Shown piece by piece: positions 56,325 through 64,000 of a stretch of DNA of 64,000 nt (position 1 is the first letter of the stretch; each line of letters starts with the position of its first letter). The stretch comes from Streptomyces asiaticus (GTDB lineage Bacteria > Actinomycetota > Actinomycetes > Streptomycetales > Streptomycetaceae). The DNA lies in assembly GCF_018138715.1 (NCBI RefSeq), contig NZ_JAGSHX010000006.1, positions 6,758,001 through 6,822,000 on the forward strand, written 5' to 3'. Under the pieces are notes generated by a model. It was not told the origin of the DNA. It worked only from the letters and a program-made list of their open reading frames with translations, and searched no databases. Both the position numbers and the translations under genes were made by a program.

Positions 56325-57821
56325 ATGGCCGTCTCGCCCGCCCTCGACACCGCCCGGGCCGCCCCGCGCGCCCGCCCGGCGCTCCCGCCCCCGGCGATCC
56401 GTCGCACCGGGCGCGCCGCCGGGCTCGTCCCGGCGCTCGTCCCGGCCGGGCTGGCGCTGGCACTCGGGCTGTGGGGGATCCGCCGCGAGAACAGCATGTG
56501 GCGGGACGAGTCGACGACGTATCAGATCGCCCACCGGAGCGTCGGTGAGATCCTGCGCCTGCTCGGCGACGCCGATGTCGTGCACGGCCTGTACTACCTC
56601 TTCATGCACGGCGTGTTCGCCCTCTGGGACGGCGGCCTCGTCGCCCTCCGGCTCCCCTCGGCGCTGGCCATGGCCGCCGCGGCGGCCGGTGTCGGACTGC
56701 TCGGGCAGCGGCTCGCGGGGCCCCGCGCCGGACTCGCCGCCGGGCTGGTCTTCCCGCTGGCCCCGGCGGTGCAGCGGTACGCACAGGAGGGGCGGTCGTA
56801 CGCCCTGGTCTGCGCCGCCGTCGTCGCGGCCACCCATCTGTTGCTGAGCGCGGTGGCCCGGCCCCGCAAGCGCACCTGGGCCGGATACGCCGCCGTCGCC
56901 TCGCTGGCCTGTCTGCTGCACGAGTTCGCCGTCCTGGCCGTCGCCGCGCACGGCGTCGCGCTGTACCGGGCGCGGGTGGGCGCGCGCTCCGGCTGGGCGT
57001 GGGGTCAGGCGGCCGCCGTGGTGGCGGTGGTGCTGGCGCCGCTGGTGATCGTCAGTCAGCAGCAGGCCGCGCTGGTCGGCTGGATCTCCCCGCCGGGCAT
57101 GCCCGAGCTGCTCGGCTTCGGCGCGCTCGCCCTGGCGGGCCTCGGCTGCGCCCGGGGACCGCTGCCCGCGCACGGGCCCGTCCCGCTGCGCGACCTCGCG
57201 CTCGCGCTGCTGATCCTGCCACCGGCCGCGCTGCTGGCGGTGTCGTATCTCCATCCGCTCTACGTCGACCGGTATGTGCTCTACGCCTACGTCGGTCTCG
57301 TGCTGCTGATCGGGGCCCGGCTGGACGCGCTGTCGCGCACCGTCGCCGCCCCACGGGCGCTGGCCGGAGGGCTGGCGGTGGCCACCGTGGCGGCCCTGCT
57401 GCCGTACTCCCTCCACCTGCGGACCCCGCAGAGCCGGCTCGACGACCCGCTCGCGGCCGCGCGCGCCGTACGGGAGCTGAGCCGGCCCGGCGACGGGGTG
57501 CTCTTCCTGCCCGCCCGGCGCCGGGAGCCGATCATGTCCAGCCCGGAGGACTTCCGGGGCCTGCGGGAGCTGGCGCTGGCCCGGCACGCGATCCCCTCGG
57601 GCACCCTGCACGGCATCGAACTGCCGGCACCGCTGATCAGGGCCCGGATGCTGACGGCCGGGCGGATCGTCACGGTGAACGACCCGCCCGGCCGGCCGCT
57701 GGACGGCACTCCTCAGGAGCGGGTGAAACGGGAGGTGCTCGCGGAACACTTCCACCGGTGCGCCGTCCGGGACGTCACCGGGATGCGGATCGTGCTCTAC
57801 GGGCGCGCGGGGAAGTGCTGA
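56325..57821 (+). CDS. GT39-like (ArnT/PMT superfamily) membrane protein
   Basis: A 498-aa integral membrane protein that resembles family 39 / ArnT-like glycosyltransferases using lipid-linked sugars. It has about nine helices. The acidic motif after the first helix is MWRDESTTYQIA, matching the DE catalytic region of GT-C enzymes. The second loop has RYAQEGRSYALV, also typical. Other loops include HPLYVDRYVLYAY. The C-terminal 130 residues are soluble. It may add a sugar to a surface component; the acceptor is unknown. It lies 68 nt after the ABC permease but is probably a separate function. Confidence 0.82.
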   Translation: MAVSPALDTARAAPRARPALPPPAIRRTGRAAGLVPALVPAGLALALGLWGIRRENSMWRDESTTYQIAHRSVGEILRLLGDADVVHGLYYLFMHGVFALWDGGLVALRLPSALAMAAAAAGVGLLGQRLAGPRAGLAAGLVFPLAPAVQRYAQEGRSYALVCAAVVAATHLLLSAVARPRKRTWAGYAAVASLACLLHEFAVLAVAAHGVALYRARVGARSGWAWGQAAAVVAVVLAPLVIVSQQQAALVGWISPPGMPELLGFGALALAGLGCARGPLPAHGPVPLRDLALALLILPPAALLAVSYLHPLYVDRYVLYAYVGLVLLIGARLDALSRTVAAPRALAGGLAVATVAALLPYSLHLRTPQSRLDDPLAAARAVRELSRPGDGVLFLPARRREPIMSSPEDFRGLRELALARHAIPSGTLHGIELPAPLIRARMLTAGRIVTVNDPPGRPLDGTPQERVKREVLAEHFHRCAVRDVTGMRIVLYGRAGKC

Positions 57822-57837
57822 ACGCCGCCGGGCGCCG

Positions 57838-58311
57838 TCAGCCCTCGTTCTCCACCAGCCGGGCCGGGAAGCCGCCCGTGGCCACCGGGCCCCAGCGCTC
57901 GGGGGTGACCCGGATCAGCGACTTGCCCTGCTTGCGCATGGCCTCGCGGTACTCGTCCCAGTCCGGGTGCTCGCCCGCGATATTGCGGTAGTACTCGACC
58001 AGCGGCTCGACGGACTCCGGGGTGTCGATCACCTCGGCGGTGCCGTCGATCTGCACCCACGGGCCGTTCCATTCGTCGGACAGCACGACGAGGCTCACGG
58101 CGGGGTCGCGCTTGGCGTTGCGCACCTTGGCCCGCTCGGGGTAGGTGGACATGACGATCCGGCCGGAGTCATCGACTCCGCAGGTCAGCGGGGATGCCTG
58201 GGGCGAGCCATCCGTCCGGCGGGTCATCAGCAGCGCACGGTGGCGCGGGCGTACGAACTCCAGCAGCTCGTCGAGGCCGACTTGGGTGTTGGTGGCGATG
58301 GAGGGGCTCAT
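57838..58311 (-). CDS. PPOX class F420-dependent oxidoreductase
   Basis: A 157-aa split-barrel flavin/deazaflavin-binding protein of the PPOX family. The pattern HRALLMTRRTDGSPQASPL, VMSTYPERAKVRNAKRDPAVSL and VQIDGTAEVIDTPE is characteristic of the actinobacterial F420-dependent branch. Substrate is unknown. Start ATG 58311 follows TACGCT by 7 nt (leaderless pattern); the open frame continues 11 codons upstream with untypical Arg-rich sequence. It is convergent to the GT39-like gene, 16 nt from its stop. Confidence 0.9.
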   Translation of the reverse strand: MSPSIATNTQVGLDELLEFVRPRHRALLMTRRTDGSPQASPLTCGVDDSGRIVMSTYPERAKVRNAKRDPAVSLVVLSDEWNGPWVQIDGTAEVIDTPESVEPLVEYYRNIAGEHPDWDEYREAMRKQGKSLIRVTPERWGPVATGGFPARLVENEG

Positions 58312-58372
58312 GCAGGCGAGCGTACGACGTCGAGCGCGCTCCAAGGCCGAACGGCCACGGCCCGGCCCGGCG

Positions 58373-59260
58373 TCACGTGTCGCACTCCAGCACCGTGCGG
58401 CACAGCCCGCAGCGGGCCCGCAGCCGGCCGCGCACCGGGACCCGGATGCGCTGACGGCAGGTCGGGCAGGGGAAGGAGACGCTCAGCGGAGGGCCGGTGT
58501 CGAAGGCGTAGGCCCCTCCGGTGGGGGAGGGGTGGCCGGATTGGGCCGCCCGGCGGTCCTTGGCGTAGCGGCGGCGGCCGGTCCAGCCGGCGGCGGTGAG
58601 CGGCGGCCGGGCCTGCTCGCGGCGGGCCAGCTCCAGCCCCTTGGTGTACGCCTCGTACGCCTGCGGAGAGGTGAACCAGGGGGAGGGGTCCTCGTCGAAC
58701 AGCAGCGCCCGCATGGCCAGGACGTAGCCGAACTCCTCCGGTGTCAGATAGCCCAGTTTCTGGCTGGAAACCGAGTCCTGGCGGTAGGCGTCGAGCAGCA
58801 ACCAGCCCGTGCCGAGATAGGCGGCGGTGGTGTCGGTGAGGATTTCGTTGTCGCGTGTGCCGGGGAACGACAGGTCCAGGCGGTGCAGATACACATGGGT
58901 GACCTCATGGGCCAGGGCCGCGCCGATGTCCCGACGGTGGGTCTTGAAGCGGGAGTTGAGCTCGATGAAGTACTCCGGGCCCGCGGCCAGCTCCACGTTT
59001 CCGGCGTGCCGCATCTCCCGGAAGCTCACGATCATCCGGGCGTCCGGCAGCCGCAGATGCTGCACCATGACCCGGGCCACCCGCTGTACGCCCAGGTAGA
59101 GGTCGTCCTGGTCGGCGAAGGCCACATCGCCGGGGAGCACGCTGACTCCGAAGGTGTCCACCGTGTCGCGGGACAGGCGGTGGTAGAGCGCGGTGATCGC
59201 GGCCCGGACGGTGTCCAGGTGGGGATAGCCGTGCTCGATGTCGCTGCCCGGTGCCGCCAC
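58373..59260 (-). CDS. zinc metalloprotease-like protein with C-terminal zinc ribbon
   Basis: A 295-aa protein. The central domain has HEVTHVYLHRLD (HExxH zincin motif, about residue 115) with a downstream acidic residue in RDNEILTDTTAAYLG that may be the third ligand, as in SprT-like or other gluzincin folds. The C-terminus (residues 257-294) has CPTCRQRIRVP and CGLCRTVLEC, a CxxC-x-CxxC zinc ribbon. I know no characterised member; activity is predicted only. The start is ATG 59260 by frame; no signal peptide is seen, so it is probably cytoplasmic. Confidence 0.75.
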   Translation of the reverse strand: MAAPGSDIEHGYPHLDTVRAAITALYHRLSRDTVDTFGVSVLPGDVAFADQDDLYLGVQRVARVMVQHLRLPDARMIVSFREMRHAGNVELAAGPEYFIELNSRFKTHRRDIGAALAHEVTHVYLHRLDLSFPGTRDNEILTDTTAAYLGTGWLLLDAYRQDSVSSQKLGYLTPEEFGYVLAMRALLFDEDPSPWFTSPQAYEAYTKGLELARREQARPPLTAAGWTGRRRYAKDRRAAQSGHPSPTGGAYAFDTGPPLSVSFPCPTCRQRIRVPVRGRLRARCGLCRTVLECDT

Positions 59261-59363
59261 GCCGTCACCCCGTGCCCGTCGCCAGCCGTGCGCCCTGTCT
59301 CACGTCAACCTTACGGTCGTTCGGCGGGGCTGTGGGTAGGCCGCGCTGGCTGGAAACCGACCC

Positions 59364-59393
59364 TTGTCACCCCGTTGACCCGGTCCACATAAT
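59364..59393 (+). promoter_or_regulatory. sigma-70-type promoter of the trypsin gene
   Basis: TTGTCA (59364-59369) and CATAAT (59388-59393) are separated by 18 bp. The predicted start point near 59400 gives a 5-prime leader of about 125 nt before the TTG start codon at 59525. Confidence 0.6.
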
Positions 59394-59491
59394 CACAGGG
59401 CGTTTTACCGGCTCATCCACGGGATTTCGGAGAGGTTTCCGGATTTTTGTCACGTGGCGGAGCCGTGAATCCATGCTTGGCATGAGCCTGA

Positions 59492-60322
<831 letters not shown>

Positions 60323-60349
60323 CCCCTCCTCAGCATCGCCTTCGACGGA

Positions 60350-60390
60350 AGCTGACCGGGGCGCGGCCATCGGGCCGGCCCCGGTCAGCT
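60350..60390. terminator. bidirectional hairpin between trypsin and VOC genes
   Basis: AGCTGACCGGGGC (60350-60362) pairs perfectly with 60378-60390 around a 15-nt loop that can itself pair partly. The VOC stop codon lies within the right arm. Confidence 0.8.
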
Positions 60391-60771
60391 CGGTTCCATC
60401 TGTCCGTAGCAGATGCAGAACGGGTGCCCGGCCGGATCGTTGAAGACCCGGAACCCCGCACGCTCCCCGCCGCTGTCGTGCAGGAACGTCGCCCCGAGCC
60501 CGATCAGCTCCCGCTGCGCCCGCTCCGCGTCCGCGCGCGTCGCCACGTCGAAGTCCAGATGGACCTGCTGCGGGTGGGCCGGATCCGGCCAGCGCGGCGG
60601 CTGGTGGTCCGGCGCCAGCTGGAAGGCCAGCTGACGGCCGTCCGCGGCCGTCAGCGTCGCCCACTCGGGATCGCTGTCGTCCACCCGCCAGCCCAGGATC
60701 TCGCCGTAGAAGGCGGCCAGCGCGGCGGGGTCGGGGCAGTCGATGACGGTGCACTGAAGTGTCGCGATCAT
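60385..60771 (-). CDS. VOC family protein (glyoxalase-like)
   Basis: A 128-aa single-domain vicinal-oxygen-chelate protein. It begins MIATLQCTVIDCPDPAALAAFYGEILGW. Likely metal ligands are in VHLDFDV and the C-terminal FNDPAGHPFCICYG. The family includes glyoxalases, dioxygenases and antibiotic-resistance proteins, and the activity here is not predictable. It is monocistronic and convergent with the trypsin gene. Confidence 0.9.
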   Translation of the reverse strand: MIATLQCTVIDCPDPAALAAFYGEILGWRVDDSDPEWATLTAADGRQLAFQLAPDHQPPRWPDPAHPQQVHLDFDVATRADAERAQRELIGLGATFLHDSGGERAGFRVFNDPAGHPFCICYGQMEPS

Positions 60772-60800
60772 GTGGGGACCCTACGAGGTATCCGCCCGCG

Positions 60801-61254
60801 CGGCAGGGCTTCACCCCTGGACCCCCGGGGTCTGGGGCAGAGCCTCAACTCGGGTCTGGGGCAGAGTCCCGGCTTGCGGTCTGGGGTGGAGCCCCGGCTC
60901 GGGTTTGGGGCGGAGCCCTGGCGCGGTGTTTGGGGCGGAGTTCCGGCGCGGGGTCTGGGGCGGAGCCCGATTCGGGGTTTGGGGTGGAGCCCTGGCTCGG
61001 GGTCTGAGGCAGAGCCCCGGCTCGGGTTTGGGGCGGAGCCCTGGCGCGGTGTTTGGGGCGGAGTCCCGACTTGGGTCGGGGGCCCCGGTTCGGGTCGGGG
61101 GGTGGAGTCCCGACTTGGGGTCCGGGGTGGTGTCCCGGCTCGGGGCCGGGGGCAGAGCCCCGACTCGGGTCTGGGGTGGAGCCCCGGCTCGGGGTCTGGG
61201 GCGGAGCCCCGGTTTCGGGAAGGGGCGGGGAGGGGAACAGCCCGCCGCAGGCGG
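60801..61254 (-). repeat. G+C-rich modular intergenic element, copy 6 (reverse)
   Basis: Read on the minus strand the left end CCTGCGGCGGGCTGTT and CCCCTCCCCGCCCCTTCCCG lies at 61215-61254. The interior has about sixteen hairpin units, mostly separated by short GGTCTGGGG- or GGTTTGGGG-type spacers. The far module (GGGGTCCAGGGG-type, here with mismatches) is at 60801-60830. Unlike the other copies it lies in a gap between divergent genes. The remaining 268 nt up to the chorismate mutase gene show no clear feature. Confidence 0.78.
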
Positions 61255-61522
61255 GCCACCGCGAAAGTCGGGCCGGAAGTGGAACCTCTCCCCGCCCAGG
61301 CGACTCCTCCACGGTGGAGACGCCGTATCCGGGAGCGGCGCCCCACCACGACCGCCCCGCCCCCTTCCGCGCCCCCCGTGGGCCGGACCCCGAACCCCCC
61401 ACAGGGGTCGGGGCGGTCCGGGGGCCCGGGGCCGACGCAGGGGCAGGCCCCGGACGCGGCCGACGCGGGCCGAAGCGCCCCCGAGCGGAACCGGACCCCG
61501 GGGAAAAGTACTCTCGGGAAGC

Positions 61523-61912
61523 ATGACGCACAGCATGAGCGACCACACCGCCGGGCAGCCGGCGACGCCGGGCGACCCCGAGGGGATCGACCCGTCCGTC
61601 CTCGACGAGCTGACCCGGTTGCGCGACAGCATCGACAACATCGACGCGGCCGTGGTCCATATGCTCGCCGAGCGCTTCAAATGCACCCAGCAGGTCGGCC
61701 ACCTCAAGGCCGCCCACCGGCTCCCCCCGGCCGACCCGGCCCGCGAGGCGCGCCAGATCACCCGGCTGCGGCAGCTCGCCGAGAGCGCCAAGCTCGACCC
61801 CGGCTTCGCCGAGAAGCTGCTCAACTTCGTCATCGCCGAGGTCATCCGGCACCACGAGACCATCGCGCGCTCCGACAACGGCACCGAGGGACCCGAGGGC
61901 GCACTCCGGTAG
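61523..61912 (+). CDS. chorismate mutase (AroQ class)
   Basis: A 129-aa all-helical chorismate mutase that converts chorismate to prephenate for Phe/Tyr synthesis. The core matches the actinobacterial AroQ pattern: LDELTRLRDSIDNIDAAVVHMLAERFKCTQQVGHLKAAHRLPPADPAREARQ. Arg and Lys of the active site fall in LRDSIDNID, ERFK and GHLKAAH. Start is ATG 61523, 8-9 nt after TACTCT (leaderless type); ATG 61535 is an alternative. It competes with TrpE for chorismate. Confidence 0.93.
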   Translation: MTHSMSDHTAGQPATPGDPEGIDPSVLDELTRLRDSIDNIDAAVVHMLAERFKCTQQVGHLKAAHRLPPADPAREARQITRLRQLAESAKLDPGFAEKLLNFVIAEVIRHHETIARSDNGTEGPEGALR

Positions 61913-61941
61913 TGCGCCCGGGGCGGCCGTCCGCCCCGGGC
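61897..61941 (+). terminator. overlapping hairpins after chorismate mutase
   Basis: Two mutually exclusive stems: GGGCGCAC/GTGCGCCC (61897-61904, 61912-61919), which encloses the stop codon, and an 11-bp stem (61916-61926 with 61931-61941) around CCGT. The second is the likely terminator. Confidence 0.6.
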
Positions 61942-61992
61942 AACCACTTCCCACCCGTGTGCGGCCCGCCGCACGTAGGGCAGCATGTCCCC

Positions 61993-64000
61993 ATGTCCGT
62001 ACTGACGCGCGAGGAAGCGCAGCACCGAGCCCGCCTGATCGAGGTCCACCGCTACACCATCGACCTCGACCTCACCCGCGGGGAGGAGCTCTTCGGCTCC
62101 ACCACGACCATCCGCTTCAGCGCGCGCCAGGCGGGCGCGGACACCTTCGCCGAGCTCCAGCCGGCCGCCCTGCACCGCGCCGTGCTCGACGGCCGGGAGC
62201 TGGACCTCACCGGCGAGACCGCCGAGGCGCTCGCGGGCGGCCGGCTCCCGCTCACCGGGCTCGGCGAGGGCGAGCACGAGCTGCGCGTCGAGACCGACAT
62301 GCGCTACTCCCACACCGGCGAGGGCATGCACCGCTTCACCGACCCGGCCGACGGTGAGACGTACCTCTACACCATGTGCTGCATGTCGGACGCGAACGAC
62401 GTCTTCACCGCGTTCGACCAGCCCGACCTCAAGGCCGTCTTCGACGTCCGCGTCACCGCCCCGCCCGAGTGGACCGTCCTCGGCAACGGCATCGCCACCC
62501 GCGTCGGCGCCCCCGAGGAGGGCCGCTGGCAGCTCGCGCCCACCCCGCCCATCAGCACCTATCTGATGGCCCTGGCCGCCGGCCCGTACCACTCGGTGCG
62601 CACCGAGCACGCCGGACTCCCCTTCGGGCTGCATGTCCGCCGCTCCCTCGCGCCCTACCTCGAGGCCGACGCCGACGAGCTCTTCGACATCACCCGGCGC
62701 TGCTTCGACCGCTACCACGAGATCTTCGAGGAGCCGTACCCCTTCGACTCCTACGACCAGGCGTTCGTGCCCGAGTTCAACTCCGGCGCCATGGAGAACC
62801 CGGGCCTGGTCACCTTCCGCGACGAATTCGTCTTCCGCTCCGCCGTCACCGACGCCGAGCGCCAGACCCGCGCCATGGTCATCGCCCATGAGATGGCCCA
62901 TATGTGGTTCGGCGACCTCGTCACCATGAAGTGGTGGGACGACATCTGGCTGAACGAGTCCTTCGCCGAGTACATGGGCTACCAGATCCTCACCGAGACC
63001 ACCCGCTACACCGACACCTGGGCCGACTTCGGCGTCCGCCGCAAGAACTGGGGGTACGACGCCGACCAGCGCCCCTCCACCCACCCGGTCGCGCCCGCGC
63101 CCGAGCTGGTCCCCGACACCTCCGCCGCGCGCCTCAACTTCGACGGCATCTCCTACGCCAAGGGCGCCTCCGCGCTGCGCCAGCTCGTCACCTGGCTCGG
63201 CGAGAAGACCTTCCTCGACGGCATCAACGACCACTTCACCCGGCACCGCTTCGGCAACGCCACCCTCGCCGACTTCATCGACTCCCTCGCCCGCTCCTCC
63301 GGCCGCGACGTCCACGCCTGGGCCGACCGCTGGCTGCGCACCACCGGCGTCGACACCCTCGCCCCCGTCGTCACCGCCAACGGGGACCGCTGGAGCGCCG
63401 AGATCCGCCACCAGGGCGGCGGCCCGGACGGGGACACTCCCACCCGGCGCCCGCACCGCATCGCCATCGGCCTGTACGACCACGCGCCCGCCGCCCCGCA
63501 CCAGCTGGTCCTGCGCGAGCGCGTCGAGACCGAGCTCGACGGCGCCGAGTCCGGCCTCAGCCTCTCCTTCACCGGGCCCCGCCCCGATCTGCTGCTGCTG
63601 AACGACGGCGACCTCACCTACACCAAGATCCGGCTCGACCCCGCCTCCTGGAAGGCCGTCCACCGCTCGCTGTCCGGCCTCCCCGACGCCGTCAGCCGCG
63701 CCGTGATCTGGAACGCCGCCCGCGACATGGTGCGCGACGGCGACCTCCCGGCCACCGACTACCTCGAGGCGGCCCGCGCCCATCTGCCGCACGAGACCGA
63801 CATAGCGATCGTCCAGGGCGTCCTCGCCTTCGCCCGCACCCAGATCGCCGACCACTACCTCCCCGCGGACCGGCGCGCCGCCGCGCTGGCCACCATCAGC
63901 GCCACCTGCCGCGATCTGCTCCGCCGCACCGAGGACGGCTCCGGGGACGGGCTGCGGCTCGCCGCCGTCCGTACGTTCATCGGCAGCGCCACCGCCCCCG
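61993..64000 (+). CDS. pepN: aminopeptidase N (M1), 3-prime truncated by window end
   Basis: At least 669 codons are present and no stop is reached; full-length Streptomyces homologues are about 830-860 aa. The M1 motifs are complete: exopeptidase motif GAMEN (residues 265-269) and zinc motif HEMAHMWFGDLVTMKWWDDIWLNE (from about residue 299), where the first two His and the Glu of LNE bind zinc and the Glu of HEMAH is catalytic. The N-terminal beta domain begins SVLTREEAQHRARL. The C-terminal ERAP1-like helical domain is entered at the window end. Function is removal of N-terminal residues from peptides in the cytoplasm. Confidence 0.96.
   Translation, partial: MSVLTREEAQHRARLIEVHRYTIDLDLTRGEELFGSTTTIRFSARQAGADTFAELQPAALHRAVLDGRELDLTGETAEALAGGRLPLTGLGEGEHELRVETDMRYSHTGEGMHRFTDPADGETYLYTMCCMSDANDVFTAFDQPDLKAVFDVRVTAPPEWTVLGNGIATRVGAPEEGRWQLAPTPPISTYLMALAAGPYHSVRTEHAGLPFGLHVRRSLAPYLEADADELFDITRRCFDRYHEIFEEPYPFDSYDQAFVPEFNSGAMENPGLVTFRDEFVFRSAVTDAERQTRAMVIAHEMAHMWFGDLVTMKWWDDIWLNESFAEYMGYQILTETTRYTDTWADFGVRRKNWGYDADQRPSTHPVAPAPELVPDTSAARLNFDGISYAKGASALRQLVTWLGEKTFLDGINDHFTRHRFGNATLADFIDSLARSSGRDVHAWADRWLRTTGVDTLAPVVTANGDRWSAEIRHQGGGPDGDTPTRRPHRIAIGLYDHAPAAPHQLVLRERVETELDGAESGLSLSFTGPRPDLLLLNDGDLTYTKIRLDPASWKAVHRSLSGLPDAVSRAVIWNAARDMVRDGDLPATDYLEAARAHLPHETDIAIVQGVLAFARTQIADHYLPADRRAAALATISATCRDLLRRTEDGSGDGLRLAAVRTFIGSATAP

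Noticed and set aside
60811..63855. 1014-codon minus-strand frame over the chorismate mutase and pepN genes
   Set aside because: It crosses two clear plus-strand genes and a repeat element; the pepN and AroQ motifs are unambiguous on the other strand.

Overview
The window is a piece of a high-G+C actinobacterial chromosome, almost certainly Streptomyces or a close relative. The evidence is GC-saturated third codon positions, frequent GTG/TTG starts, many apparently leaderless genes with a TANNNT-like box 6-8 nt before the start codon, and Streptomyces-type families (HGxxPAAW protein, TrpM, PriA, CU044_5270, TIGR02234). The gene order dnaE - his - trp - lgt - gltBD matches what I know of the conserved core of Streptomyces chromosomes. 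No database search was run. There are no rRNA or tRNA genes, phages, insertion-sequence transposases, CRISPR arrays or biosynthetic gene clusters.

Layout: (1) 1-7.9 kb: MscS channel, dienelactone-hydrolase-like esterase, Tat-exported PhoD phosphatase, two membrane-anchored DsbA-like thioredoxin-fold proteins flanking a five-helix membrane protein, and a DUF2252 kinase-like protein. (2) 8.1-20.7 kb: dnaE, a 59-aa protein, an NYN nuclease-like protein, an ABC exporter whose permease carries a collagen-like N-terminal tract, a DUF2567 protein, YbaK, a LON-domain protein and a beta-helical membrane protein. (3) 20.9-26.8 kb: a tightly overlapped operon hisD-hisC-hisB-(54-aa membrane protein)-hisH-priA-ridA-hisF, closed by a perfect hairpin. 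(4) 26.8-36.1 kb: sigma factor with CU044_5270 partner, MerR regulator with divergent ene-reductase, OsmC, SDR, a ChbG-type deacetylase next to a GH114 galactosaminidase, a TIGR03085 protein and a septum-formation-domain protein. (5) 36.2-44.1 kb: hisI, trpE, three small membrane proteins, trpC, trpM, trpB, trpA. No trpF is seen, consistent with PriA serving both HisA and TrpF roles. (6) 44.5-53.7 kb: a third DsbA-like protein, lgt, a VIT1-family transporter, and gltB-gltD behind two GlnR-box-like arrays. (7) 53.8-64 kb: YtrA-type GntR regulator with its ABC transporter, GT39-like membrane protein, F420-type PPOX oxidoreductase, a zinc metalloprotease, secreted trypsin, VOC protein, chorismate mutase and a pepN gene cut by the window end.

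The most unusual non-coding feature is a family of six modular G+C-rich intergenic elements (about 280-580 bp). They have imperfect terminal inverted repeats built around CCCCTCCCCGCCCCTTCCCG and an interior of repeated GGGGCTNNGCCCC hairpins. Five of the six begin 15-45 nt after a stop codon, in the same orientation relative to that gene. Several other short tandem repeat arrays lie in intergenic regions and in low-complexity protein segments.

Much of the window serves amino-acid and nitrogen metabolism: gltBD makes glutamate, the donor for histidine and tryptophan synthesis; hisHF uses glutamine; TrpE and chorismate mutase compete for chorismate. Lgt, DsbA-like proteins, PhoD, trypsin and GH114 form a separate envelope and secretion theme.
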